Source of the DNA: Garcia nutans
Taxonomy: Eukaryota; Streptophyta; Magnoliopsida; Malpighiales; Euphorbiaceae
Direction: 5' to 3'
DNA: 64,000 nucleotides
Assembly (NCBI GenBank): GCA_947685225.1
Contig: CANTUV010000007.1
Coordinates: 17,938,501 to 18,002,500 of the forward strand
The notes beneath the pieces were generated by a model that saw nothing but the letters and a program-made list of their open reading frames with translations, did no database searches and was not told the origin of the DNA. A program made the position numbers and the translations under genes. Below, one piece after another: positions 21,808 to 32,961 of this stretch; within the stretch, counting starts at the first letter, position 1; each line of letters begins with the position of its first letter.

Positions 21808-24568
21808 TTTAACACCCCTTCTCGACCTACATATGTAAGCCGAGTAGAGGTGCCACACTATCCTAATGTTGCTACCAATTTTACTTAGTCAAATTTTTTT
21901 TTTCGATTTTTACAGAAATTTTGCCATAATTTTGCCTAAAAATTGAGTCCCAAGTGTCGATAAAACTGGTTTTTTTTTCTTCTGATTTTTAAAACATTTA
22001 CACAAACCAATGCAAACAAAATCATTCTCAGTACACTCCCAATAAATCCCCCTTATAACCTCAACTACAACCTGCAAAAAGGATTTACTCTTCTAGTACA
22101 ACATAAAGTAAAAGTTTATTATGAAATACAGTAAATAAAATATTTGTTCACTATGCAGCCGAAAAAAAACAATATTTACAAATTCATATATATCCAAACT
22201 CAAGTTTTACAACCCATAAAATTTATACATTTCTTTGGCAGTCAGTCTTTGATCTTTAAGCCCACTATCAACACCTCAAAATCTAGACTCGACTCGGCCT
22301 AGAGGAACTCTCTGGTTCTTCCCTGTCACCTGCGCGAAGAATCACATTCGCGCTAAGCCAACGGCTTAGTGGTACAAATTACAGTGCTATGATGCTTTAA
22401 TGCCATGCTAATGTCACACAATCAAGATTCAAGATCAATTCAAGAGAATATTATATTTCAAATCTTACCGGTTTCAATAATGTATGTATAGTAGTCATCT
22501 CATTATTCATTTGTTTCACCATTCAATAGTCACATTTAAACAAACACAAGCATGGGCCCAAAAAAATCTAATATGCTTTTCAAAGTTCAGAGTTACTGTT
22601 TTGGTCTATAATCATAATCATCAATACATTTATCCATGGATATTCAACTAGATTTGAGTTTACGACCCAGTCATTTCACCCAATCTAGTTTTAATAATTT
22701 GTTTTTGAGGTTTACGACCCGGTCATTTCACCCCAAAAACATCACATTTCACATTTTTCAACTGGAATCGGCTTACGACCCGGTCATTTCACCTATCCAG
22801 TGATTCATAGGCATGCCGCCAAAACCAGAACTCTGAAAATTGAATAAACATATTAGGCACACAATCATTTTATTTATCTCTTTTTCAATCTCTTTCCATT
22901 TCATTTCTCATAATTAATTAGGCAACCATGCCTCCATTATATATTTCATTTGCATATCATAGCCAATAACCATGGCATCATATCTCAAATGATCTCAAAT
23001 CACAATAAAACAATTCTTCATAACATCATATCTTTCACATTTCATATTCCATATTTCATTTCATCATTCAAATGGATATAATCAATGGCATTAACACATA
23101 TTTTACATATTCATCACAACATTCACATCATACCAAACATACATTATTAATATGCATTAACAATGTATTAGATTTCTTAACACATTTACAATCAAATGTA
23201 TGTTAAATCTCAACATCATATGAATGTATGAAATAATGTAATTTGTACTTACCTTAAAACCAACTCACACCAATCTATACACTTACTCTTCCAAGAATCC
23301 TCAACACTTAGGTTAGGGCAATTCAACCTCTTCACAACCTAATCCAAAAGGAGTATTAGCAAAATGACCATATGAATAGTACATTCTGGTTTTAGACTTC
23401 ACTCTATCCTTATTTTGAAAAATTGTATAAAATAATCTACTTGACTAAAAATTCTAAAATTTTTACAGAACTAAATTTTACATCTTAAAATCATTCCTTT
23501 AAAATTTCAGATCAAACTGAACACAAAATCTTGGTCAAATAGTTCACCCAACCAGACTGCCCCAATTGCCCTGCATCCTGGCAGCAGTTCTGAACTTTGT
23601 GAATTCCATAAATTAAATTCAATCAACGTGGTTCCAAATTATTTTTCTCAAATACTAGACTCACTAAGAAACAACATATCCAAAATTCAATTGAATATGA
23701 TTTTTCTATATTTTATTAAAAATCCCGAAATATAGCTGTCTCAGTTAAGGTACCTGCTGGAACAGGTTTAGTAAAAATAATCTTTCCAAAATCATAACCA
23801 TTCCAAAATCGAATCAACATATTTTTCAGTCATTCTAGACTCATAGAGGCACAACATATCAAAAATTCACTTCAAGAACATTTTTCTATATTTAATTAAA
23901 AATCATACAAGTCACAGCCTTTACTAATTGTAAAACAGAAAAAATTTCACTAAACATAACTCTTACTCTTCCATCACCAACACCAACCTAACTTCTTATC
24001 TTTAATTCCATTTCAACACTTTTACACACACCATACACAAACACACTCCAACCATCAACAACACTCCATCAAACTCAAACAAATTCCAAATAGAACAAGA
24101 GAAAACTTACCAAAAATGATGAACTTCTTGAATTTCTACCTTGTTTTCTTCTTTCAATTAGCTCTTAAACTTCAAAAACCCTCACTTGCTCTCTTGTTTC
24201 CTTGAGGTCCGGCCAACACAAAGAGAAAAGGAAAAAAAAATGACAAAGTGAAGAGACAAAGTCAAATTTCCCCTCTCTTTAAACCTCCACCAAGCAATTT
24301 AAAAAGAAAATTACCTAAATACCATCTTCTATACAATTAAACTCCCTTTCACTTACTTGCCCTTTTTAGTAATTTCATACATAACCAAAATAAATATCCT
24401 CTTCCTTTGACCATCCATTTGACTTGTGTATATGTTATATATATGTCCATATATACAACATATACACTCCTCTTTAAATTATTTTCTCTTTCCAATAACA
24501 TATACATTTTAATTCAAATAAAACAACAATTATACTAAAACTTCTAGGGCACATTTTGGGATATTACA
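21808..24568 (-). repeat. 3' LTR of element B (2761 bp)
   Basis: In element orientation it begins TGTAATATCC (24568 downward). It carries the D-like section (about 23950-23350), a section with GGGCCCATG, three GGTCGTAAAC-type repeats (22659-22793 on the plus strand), the double hairpin and the TAGACTCGACTC-region motif. It ends in a D-like tail. Confidence 0.92.
22333..22369 (-). other. Double-hairpin motif in the B LTR
   Basis: Read on the minus strand, CTAAGCC pairs with GGCTTAG over GTT (22369-22353). CGCGAA then pairs with TTCGCG over an eight-base loop (22352-22333). The stems abut. In the other LTR (29950 region) one arm of the second stem has decayed, CGCG becoming CATG. Confidence 0.75.
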
Positions 24569-24582
24569 ATTCTCCCCCTCTA
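24569..24582 (-). other. Polypurine tract of element B
   Basis: On the minus strand TAGAGGGGGAGAAT directly precedes the 3' LTR start TGTAATATCC. It is the expected primer for plus-strand DNA synthesis. C has nearly the same tract at 43018-43030. Confidence 0.85.
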
Positions 24583-24614
24583 AAAAGAAATTTCGTCCTC
24601 GAAATTACCTGATA

Positions 24615-27542
24615 TCAAGTCTGAAACAGTTGAGGATACTGATCTCGCATCGCTTGCTCACTCTCCCAAGTTGCCTCTTCTCTACCATGATTCTTCCAAA
24701 GAACTTTTACAAGTGGCACTTTCTTATTTCTCAACTCTTTCACTTCATGTGCCAAAATAGCAATTGGTTCTTCTTCAAAAGTTAGATCTGGACTGACCTC
24801 AATAGATTCAACTGGTAAAACATGAGATGGGTCAGATCTATACCTTCGCAACATAGAAACATGGAAGACATTATGGATTCTATCCAACTCAGGCGGCAAA
24901 GAAAGACGATAAGCAACTGGTCCAACTCTTTCTAATATCTCATACGGTCCAATGAATCGAGGACTCAGCTTCCCTTTTCGACCAAATCTCAATATCTTTT
25001 TCCAAGGAGACACTTTCAAAAATACTTTATCTCCAACATCAAACTCTATGTCTCTCCTCTTCAAATCTGAATAAGACTTCTGTCGGTCTGAAGCTGCTTT
25101 CAACCTATCCCGAATCATCTTCACTTTTTCTTCAGTCTCTTTAATCAGATCAGGACCAACCAATTTGCCTTCCCCAATTTCATTCCAACATAAAGGCGTT
25201 CTACATCTTCTTCCATACAATGCCTCAAATGGTGCCATTCTAATACTGGATTGATGACTGTTGTTGTAAGCAAATTCTACAAGTGGCAAAAATCTGTCCC
25301 AACTTCCAGAGAAATCAATGACACAACTTCTCAACATATCCTCAATAATATGTATCACTCTCTTTGACTGCCCATCTGTCTGCGGATGAAAAGCAGTGCT
25401 AAAATGCAATCGAGAACCCAAAGCACCATGTAAACTCTTCCAAAATCTTGAAGTAAATCTAGGATCTCGATCAGACACTAAAGAAATTGGGACTCCATGC
25501 AACTTTACTATCTCATTGATGTACAATTCAGCTAACTTCTCAAGTGAAAAGTCCATCCGAACCGGAAGAAAATGAGCAGTCTTTGTCAACCTATCAACAA
25601 TCACCCAAATGGCATCATGCTTCCTCTGTGTCATAGGCAAACCAGACACAAAATCCATTGTGATTCTCTCCCATTTCCATTCAGGCACCGTTAAAGGTTG
25701 AAGCAACCCTGTTGGAACTTGATGTTCAGCTTTCACCCTCTGACATGTGAGACATTTGGACATAAATTCTGAGATGTCTCTCTTCATACCAGACCACCAA
25801 TAATCCTGTCTCAATTCATGGTACATCTTTGTACTTCCCGGATGCATAGCAAAAACCGATTGGTGTGCTTCCTCCAAAATAACCTTTTTCAAACTATCAT
25901 TATCAGGAACACACAATCTATCCTTAAACCAAAGGCTACCATCACTTCTCACAAAGAAATCTCGGCTCTCCCCATTTTGGCAATCTGAAACAATCTTCTG
26001 AATTTTCTCATCTGTCAATTGAGCCTCCTTAATCTGATCCAATAATACTGGTCTCAATTGCAACTGAGTCAACAATGCACCATCATTACATGCTTCAAAA
26101 CTAGCATGTAACGCTCTCAACTCAATAAGCAACAAGAGCGAATAAACAACCAAACCTGCCAGATACTTCCGACTCAAGGTGTCAGCAACTACATTTGCCT
26201 TACCAGGATGATAATCAATCAAACAGTCATAGTCTTTGATCAGCTCTAACCATCGCCTTTGCTGAAGATTCAGCTCTCTCTGGACACCCAAATATTTCAA
26301 ACTTTTATGATCCGTATAGATAAAACATTTCTCCCCATACAAGTAGTGTCGCCAAATCTTCAAAGCAAATACTATAGCTGCCAATTCCAGATCATGTGTC
26401 GGATAATTAAGCTCATGCGGCTTCAATTGCCGAGAAGCATAAGCTACAACTTTACCCTCTTGCATCAAGACACATCCTAAACCATTATGTGAAGCATCAC
26501 TGTAAATCACATATGGTTTATCTTCCATGGGTAAAGTAAGAACAGGTGCTTGAGTCAACATTTCTTTCAACTGATCAAAACTAGCTTGACACTGATCTGT
26601 CCACACAAATCTAACTCCCTTTCGAAGCAATCTGGTGAGTGGAGTAGCTATCAAAGAAAAACCTTTCACAAACCTTCGATAATAGCCTGCCAAACCCAGA
26701 AAACTTCTAACTTCAGTCACTGACTTTGGTGGACTCCAATTCAAAATGGCCTCAACTTTACTCGGATCAACTCTTATACCATCTGCTGAAACTATATGAC
26801 CGAGAAAAGTTACTTGGTCAAGCCAAAACTCACACTTTGACAGCTTAGCATACAACTGTTTCTCTCTCAAGATCTGTAACACAATTCGCAGATGCTTGTC
26901 ATGTTCTTCCTCATTACATGAATACACCAAAATATCATCGATGAAAACCACCACAAACTGATCTAGATAGGGCCGAAACACCCTATTCATCAAATCCATG
27001 AAAGCTGCAGGTGCATTCGTCAATCCAAAAGGCATTACCAAAAACTCATAATGCCCATATCTTGTGCAGAAAGCTGTCTTAGAAACATCTTTAGCTCTAA
27101 CCCTCAATTGATGGTACCCTGATCTCAAATCAATTTTGGAAAACACCGCTGCTCCCTTCAACTGATCAAAGAGATCATCAATTCGAGGCAAAGGATACTT
27201 ATTCTTGATAGTTACTTTGTTCAATTGCCTATAATCGATGCACAACCTCAAAGTACCATCCTTTTTCTTTACAAACAACACAGGAGCTCCCCACGGAGAA
27301 ACACTAGGGCGAATAAACCCTTTATCCAACAACTCCTGCAACTGTACCTTCAACTCTCTTAATTCAGCAGGTGCCATTCGATAAGGAGTGATAGAGATGG
27401 GAGTAGTACCAGGCAACAAATCGATACCAAACTCAACCTCTCTCTCAGGGGGTAACCCTGGCAACTCCTCTGGAAATACATCTGAAAACTTAGCAACTGT
27501 GGGTATACTATCAAGTTGAGAACCCATTACTCTGGTATCCAA
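24615..27542 (-). CDS. Element B pol: reverse transcriptase, RNase H, integrase and chromodomain-like tail
   Basis: The frame is open for 975 codons. RT lies at about residues 60-240, with VKKKDGTLRLCIDYR and the catalytic FIDD near 200-203. RNase H has VIYSDAS, HDLELAA and IYTDHKS (about 345-415). Integrase follows, with an HHCC zinc module ending CLTCQR (about 558-602) and a DDE core: Asp in TMDF (about 629) and Asp in VSDRD (about 690). The third catalytic residue is Lys in DGQSKRV (codon 25362-25364), where the C copy has Glu. The C-terminal 70 residues (VKVLWKNHGREEATWE) look like a chromovirus chromodomain. The Met at 27542 is probably not a true start: the frame is the continuation of gag-protease after a one-base shift. 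Products would act in cytoplasmic particles and integrate the cDNA in the nucleus. Confidence 0.93.
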   Translation of the reverse strand: MDTRVMGSQLDSIPTVAKFSDVFPEELPGLPPEREVEFGIDLLPGTTPISITPYRMAPAELRELKVQLQELLDKGFIRPSVSPWGAPVLFVKKKDGTLRLCIDYRQLNKVTIKNKYPLPRIDDLFDQLKGAAVFSKIDLRSGYHQLRVRAKDVSKTAFCTRYGHYEFLVMPFGLTNAPAAFMDLMNRVFRPYLDQFVVVFIDDILVYSCNEEEHDKHLRIVLQILREKQLYAKLSKCEFWLDQVTFLGHIVSADGIRVDPSKVEAILNWSPPKSVTEVRSFLGLAGYYRRFVKGFSLIATPLTRLLRKGVRFVWTDQCQASFDQLKEMLTQAPVLTLPMEDKPYVIYSDASHNGLGCVLMQEGKVVAYASRQLKPHELNYPTHDLELAAIVFALKIWRHYLYGEKCFIYTDHKSLKYLGVQRELNLQQRRWLELIKDYDCLIDYHPGKANVVADTLSRKYLAGLVVYSLLLLIELRALHASFEACNDGALLTQLQLRPVLLDQIKEAQLTDEKIQKIVSDCQNGESRDFFVRSDGSLWFKDRLCVPDNDSLKKVILEEAHQSVFAMHPGSTKMYHELRQDYWWSGMKRDISEFMSKCLTCQRVKAEHQVPTGLLQPLTVPEWKWERITMDFVSGLPMTQRKHDAIWVIVDRLTKTAHFLPVRMDFSLEKLAELYINEIVKLHGVPISLVSDRDPRFTSRFWKSLHGALGSRLHFSTAFHPQTDGQSKRVIHIIEDMLRSCVIDFSGSWDRFLPLVEFAYNNSHQSSIRMAPFEALYGRRCRTPLCWNEIGEGKLVGPDLIKETEEKVKMIRDRLKAASDRQKSYSDLKRRDIEFDVGDKVFLKVSPWKKILRFGRKGKLSPRFIGPYEILERVGPVAYRLSLPPELDRIHNVFHVSMLRRYRSDPSHVLPVESIEVSPDLTFEEEPIAILAHEVKELRNKKVPLVKVLWKNHGREEATWESEQAMRDQYPQLFQT

Positions 27543-29263
27543 AACATGAGAAGATAAGCATCACACCCTTTTCTAATCAACTTTCTGACTGAAACAGCTG
27601 AAACCAACAAGGATGCAAGTTGTCTCTGCTCACTAGATACCAATATACTTCTACCATCACCAGTTCTCAAAGTAACACATTTCTTTTGACAATCCACCAC
27701 GGCTCCATGCTTAGACAACCAATCCATGCCTAAGATCAAATCATATTCTTTAAAAGGCATTTTAATTAAATCACCAAGAAACTCCTCACCTTGAACCACA
27801 ACAGCACTCTCACGATGCACCCTACTCACCACAACACTATGTCCTAAAGGATTGGTCACTAAGACATCAAATCCTAAGGACTCTGAATGCAATTCAGACA
27901 CAGGCAAGATAGATGCACTTATGTATGAATGAGTAGATCCTGGATCAATCAAAGCAAGAACTGAAATGCCAAATAAAGAGAATGTACCAGCTATAACTGC
28001 TGAAGCATCTGGCTGCCTCTGCATCACATATACTCTCTGAGAAGATCCGGCCTCATCTGGCCTGCTGCCCCTGGATGAAGATCCTCCTCTCTGACTAAAC
28101 CCAGGTCTACCACCTCTACTGAAACCTCTGCCCCCTCGACCACCTCTGCTGACATTAGGTCGAGAAGCTGAAGTATCAGCCTGCCTATACTCCTGCATCT
28201 TAGGACAATCTCTAACAAAATGAGCTGGTGATCCACATCTAAAACACCCAGCTAATCCACCAATCTTCCAACAAACACCCCCATGGGTCTTACCACAATG
28301 CTCACATACAGGTCGAATAGACCTTTGAATCACTGGAGTCAGGGCACTAGCTACAGAAACTGTCGGTCTCGGCCTCTGCCTCTGATACTGAACTGATCTG
28401 CCCGACTGTCTCTGGGTTCTACTGGTTCTCGGAACAAAACCTCCTCGACCCCTCTTCATAGATGAAGACCCTGCCTCAAACTGGGGTCTTCTTACCCTGG
28501 TCTCTTCCTCAGTAGCAGCTGCTGCAATACCCTGGGCTCTCTCCACACTCCTAGCTGCTGCAACAAGCTGGAAAAAATCCTGGTATCTAGAACCAGCCAC
28601 AAGACACATAATAGAGGGCCTCAATCTCCCCTCAAATCTTCTGCACCTGTCTATCTCGTCTGAAATAATACCTCCAGCATAGTGACTCAACCGGATGAAC
28701 TCGATCTCATATTCTGTCACAGTCCGGTTGTCCTGCTTCAAATTCAGAAATTCCATCTTCTTAACATCTTTATACTCCCTCGGAGTATATTTCAGCTCAA
28801 ACTCCCGTAGAAAATCACTGTAGGATAATGTAGGTGGATCGTCCATAGCATGAGGAACTGTCTTCCACCAATCATAGGCATCTTTCTGCAGGAGGGATCT
28901 GGCATAGTCAAATTTCTCATCCGAAGTGGCTTGCAACTGTATGAATATTCTCCGTACCTTATCCAACCACTGCTCAGCCACTGCAGGATCGGTAGTGCCC
29001 AAGAAATCTTCAGCCCCATATTTTCTTAACTTGTCATAATGTCTTACCGGCATCTGAGGCTGTGGTGGTGGCTGCACTGGAGCTCCCCTCAACAGTTCTA
29101 CCATATGCCTTAACCAACCCGGCGGAGCCTCCTCTGCAGCTGATCTCTCTGGCACAGAAACAGGTGCCTCACTAACCCTCTCAAATCTAACTCCATCTCT
29201 ACTCTCTTCAGGAGCTACACTTTCCGCACTACCCTCAACAGACTGTCGTGAATTAGATGCCAT
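27527..29263 (-). CDS. Element B gag and protease (578 codons)
   Basis: It starts MASNSRQSVEGS. The retrotransposon gag core spans about 95-245 (AYDWWKTVP, FELKYTPREYKD). A CCHC zinc knuckle CFRCGSPAHFVRDC lies at about 340-353, preceded by a second Cys/His-rich piece (CEHCGKTHGG, about 320-329). The Gly/Arg-rich tail is followed by the protease motif ALIDPGSTHSYIS (active Asp near 440). The frame ends early at ...AYLLMFWIPE. Compared with A and C, one base is missing just before this point (about 27553), so pol lies in a different frame and overlaps by 16 bases. In this lineage gag and pol are normally one polyprotein. Confidence 0.93.
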   Translation of the reverse strand: MASNSRQSVEGSAESVAPEESRDGVRFERVSEAPVSVPERSAAEEAPPGWLRHMVELLRGAPVQPPPQPQMPVRHYDKLRKYGAEDFLGTTDPAVAEQWLDKVRRIFIQLQATSDEKFDYARSLLQKDAYDWWKTVPHAMDDPPTLSYSDFLREFELKYTPREYKDVKKMEFLNLKQDNRTVTEYEIEFIRLSHYAGGIISDEIDRCRRFEGRLRPSIMCLVAGSRYQDFFQLVAAARSVERAQGIAAAATEEETRVRRPQFEAGSSSMKRGRGGFVPRTSRTQRQSGRSVQYQRQRPRPTVSVASALTPVIQRSIRPVCEHCGKTHGGVCWKIGGLAGCFRCGSPAHFVRDCPKMQEYRQADTSASRPNVSRGGRGGRGFSRGGRPGFSQRGGSSSRGSRPDEAGSSQRVYVMQRQPDASAVIAGTFSLFGISVLALIDPGSTHSYISASILPVSELHSESLGFDVLVTNPLGHSVVVSRVHRESAVVVQGEEFLGDLIKMPFKEYDLILGMDWLSKHGAVVDCQKKCVTLRTGDGRSILVSSEQRQLASLLVSAVSVRKLIRKGCDAYLLMFWIPE

Positions 29264-29412
29264 CTCTACCTATATCTGCAAACACAGCAGAATATTCCTC
29301 ATTAAAGATCAAAGACTGCCATACCAAAACATGTATTTTACTTAAAAACCCACTTTAAAAATAAAAATATTCTTTTTCTTACAATTGACCTAGGTTGAGA
29401 ATCTCAAACCTA

Positions 29413-29425
29413 GGCTCTGATACCA
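29413..29425 (-). other. Primer-binding site of element B
   Basis: The minus strand reads TGGTATCAGAGCC five bases after the 5' LTR. It is complementary to the 3' end of initiator tRNA-Met and shows no mismatch to the site in C. Confidence 0.92.
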
Positions 29426-29430
29426 AAAAT

Positions 29431-32186
29431 TGTAACACCCCTTCCCGACCTACATATGTAAGCCGAGTAGAGGTGCCACACTATCCTAATGTTGCTACCA
29501 ATTTTACTCAGTCAATTTTTTTTTCCGATTTTTACAGAAATTTTGCCATAATTTTGCCTAAAAATTGAGTCCCAAGTGTCGACAAAACTGGTTTTTTTTC
29601 TGATTTTTAAAACATTTACACAAACCAATGCAAACAAAATCATTCTCAGTACACTCCCAATAAATCCCCCTTATAACCTCAACTACAACCTGCAAAAAGG
29701 ATTTACACTTCTAGTACAATATAAAGTAAAAGTTTATTATGAAATACAGTAAATAAAATATTTGTTCACTATGCAGCGAAAAAAAAACAATATTTACAAA
29801 TTCATATATATCCAAACTCAAGTTTTACAACCCATAAAATTTATACATTTCTTTGGCAGTCAGTCTTTGATCTTTAAGCCCACTATAAACACCTCAAAAT
29901 CTAGACTCGACTCGGCCTAGAGGAACTCTCTGGTTCTTCCCTGTCACCTGCATGAAGAATCACATTCGCGCTAAGCCAACGGCTTAGTGGTACAAATTAC
30001 AGTGCTATGATGCTTTAATGCCATGCTAATGTCACACAATCAAGATTCAAGATCAATTCAAGAGAATATTATATTTCAAATCTTACCGGTTTCAATAATG
30101 TATGTATAGTAGTCATCTCATTATTCATTTGTTTCACCATTCAATAGTCACATTTAAACAAACACAAACATGGGCCCAAAAAAATCTAATATGCTATTCA
30201 AAGTTCAGAGTTACTGTTTTGGTCTATAATCATAATCATCAATACATTTATCCATGGATATTCAACTAGATTTGAGTTTACGACCCAGTCATTTCACCCA
30301 ATCTAGTTTTAATAATTTGTTTTTGAGGTTTACGACCCGGTCATTTCACCCCAAAAACATCACATTTCACATTTTTCAACTGGAATCGGCTTACGACCCG
30401 GTCATTTCACCTATCCAGTGATTCATAGGCATGCCGCCAAAACCAGAACTCTGAAAATTGAATAAACATATTAGGCACACAATCATTTTATTTATCTCTT
30501 TTTCAATCTCTTTCCATTTCATTTCTCACAATTAATTAGGCAACCATGCCTCCATTATATATTTCATTTGCATATCATAGCCAATAACCATGGCATCATA
30601 TCTCAAATGATCTCAAATCACAATAAAACAATTCTTCATAACATCATATCTTTCACATTTCATATTCCATATTTCATTTCATCATTCAAATGGATATAAT
30701 CAATGGCATTAACACATATTTTACATATTCATCACAACATTCACATCATACCAAACATACATTATTAATATGCATTAACAATGTATTAGATTTCTTAACA
30801 CATTTACAATCAAATGTATGTTAAATCTCAACATCATATGAATGTATGAAATAATGTAATTTGTACTTACCTTGAAACCAACTCACACCAATCTATACAC
30901 TTACTCTTCCAAGAATCCTCAACACTTAGGTTAGGGCAATTCAACCTCTTCACAACCTAATCCAAAAGGAGTATTAGCAAAATGACCATATGAATAGTAC
31001 ATTCTGGTTTTAGACTTCACTCTATCCTTATTTTGAAAAATTGTATAAAATAATCTACTTGACTAAAAATTCTAAAATTTTTACAGAACTAAATTTTACA
31101 TCTTAAAATCATTCTTTTAAAATTTCAGATCAAACTGAACACAAAATCTTGGTCAAATAGTTCACCCAACCAGACTGCCCCAATTGCCCTGCATCCTGGC
31201 AGCAGTTCTGAACTTTGTGAATTCCATAAATTAAATTCAATCAACGTGGTTCCAAATTATTTTTCTCAAATACTAGACTCACTAAGAAACAACATATCCA
31301 AAATTCAATTGAATATGATTTTTCTATATTTTATTAAAAATCCCGAAATATAGCTGTCTCAGTTAAGGTACCTGCTGGAACAGGTTTAGTAAAAATAATC
31401 TTTCCAAAATCATAACCATTCCAAAATCGAATCAACATATTTTTCAGTCATTCTAGACTCATAGAGGCACAACATATCAAAAATTCACTTCAAGAACATT
31501 TTTCTATATTTAATTAAAAATCATACAAGTCACAGCCTTTACTAATTGTAAAACAGAAAAAATTTCACTAAACACAACTCTTACTCTTCCATCACCAACA
31601 CCAACCTAAATTCTTATCTTTAATTCCATTTCAACACTTTTACACACACCATACACAAACACACTCCAACCATCAACAACACTCCATCAAACTCAAACAA
31701 AATTCCAAATAGAACAAGAGAAAACTTACCAAAAATGATGAACTTCTTGAATTTCTACCTTGTTTTCTTCTTTCAATTAGCTCTTAAACTTCAAAAACCC
31801 TCACTTGCTCTCTTGTTTCCTTGAGGTCCGGCCAACACAAAGAGAAAAGGAAAAAAAATGACAAAGTGAAGAGACAAAGTCAAATTTCCCCTCTCTTTAA
31901 ACCTCCACCAAGCAATTTAAAAAGAAAATTACCTAAATACCCTCTTCTATACAATTAAACTCCCTTTCACTTACTTGCCCTTTTTAGTAATTTCATACAT
32001 AACCAAAATAAATATCCTCTTCCTTTGACCATCCATTTGACTTGTGTATATGTTATATATATGTCCATATATACAACATATACACTCCTCTTTAAATTAT
32101 TTTCTCTTTCCAATAACATATACATTTTAATTCAAATAAAACAACAATTATACTAAAACTTCTAGGGCACATTTTGGGATATTACA
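29431..32186 (-). repeat. 5' LTR of element B (2756 bp)
   Basis: Near-identical to 21808-24568, with matching ends. Differences are scattered substitutions and length changes in T or A runs. Confidence 0.95.
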
Positions 32187-32191
32187 CTGAG

Positions 32192-32955
32192 AGAGAAGCA
32201 GTTGTATGCTAAGCTATCTAAGTATGAGTTCTGGCTTGATCAGGTAGCTTTTCTTAGTCATGTGGTTTCAGCAGAGGGTATTAGAGTTGATCCGAGTAAA
32301 ATTGAGGCTATCTTAAATTGGATTCCACCAAAGACTGTGTCAGAGGTTAGAAGTTTTCTGGGATTGGTAGGCTATTATCATCGATTTGTGAAGGGTTTTT
32401 CTATAATAGCTACACCACTCACTAGATTACTTCAGAAAGGAGTTAAATTTGTGTAGACTGATCGGTGTCAAGCGAGTTTTGAGCAGCTGAGGGAGATGTT
32501 GACTCAGACTCCTGTCCTTACCCTACATGTGGAAGGTAATCCAGATGTGATATACAGTGATGCTTCATACAGTGGTTTAGGTTGTGTTTTGATACAGGAG
32601 GGTAGAGTCATTGCTTATTCCTCTCGACAGTTGAAACCACATGAGCTGAATTATCCAACGCATGATTTGGAATTAGCAGCAATAGTTTTTGCTTTGAAGA
32701 TTTGGCGACATTATCTTTATGAGGAGAAGTGTTTCATTTATACGGATCACAAAAGTTTGAAATACCTGGGTGTTCAGAGAGAGCTGAATATTCAACAGAG
32801 ACGGTGGTTAGAGTTGATTAAAGACTATGACTGTTTGATTGATTATCATCCTGGTAAGGCAAATATTGTTTCTGATGCCTTAAGTCGAAAATCTTTGGCA
32901 GGTTTGACTGCTTATTCTCTCTTGTTGCTTGTTGAGTTGAGAGCGTTATGTAGTA
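32192..32955 (+). pseudogene. Element A reverse transcriptase end and RNase H, truncated
   Basis: The frame resumes after B with REKQLYAKLSKYEFWLDQ, the end of RT, then a TAG in place of Trp at 32454-32456. RNase H follows (IYSDASYSGLG, IYTDHKS, WLELIKDYD). Coding stops at about 32955, where sequence jumps into the middle of the 3' LTR. The integrase is absent. Confidence 0.92.
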
Positions 32956-32961
32956 TGCTTA

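Larger units (their letters stand above)
21808..32186 (-). mobile_element. Element B: nearly intact Tekay/Del-type retrotransposon (10379 bp), TSD CTGAG
   Basis: It reads right to left: 5' LTR 32186-29431, primer site 29413-29425, gag-protease 29263-27527, pol 27542-24615, polypurine tract near 24569-24582, and 3' LTR 24568-21808. CTGAG flanks it at 21803-21807 and 32187-32191, inside the RT of A. The LTRs differ by roughly 20 substitutions in 2.76 kb by eye, which makes it a recent insertion and the youngest complete element here. One LTR-end base is changed (TTTAACACC at 21808 against TGTAACACC at 29431). Confidence 0.96.

Noticed and set aside
27530..27542. Met at 27542 as a genuine pol start in B
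   Set aside because: A and C show coding running through this point in one frame; the Met appears to follow a one-base deletion.
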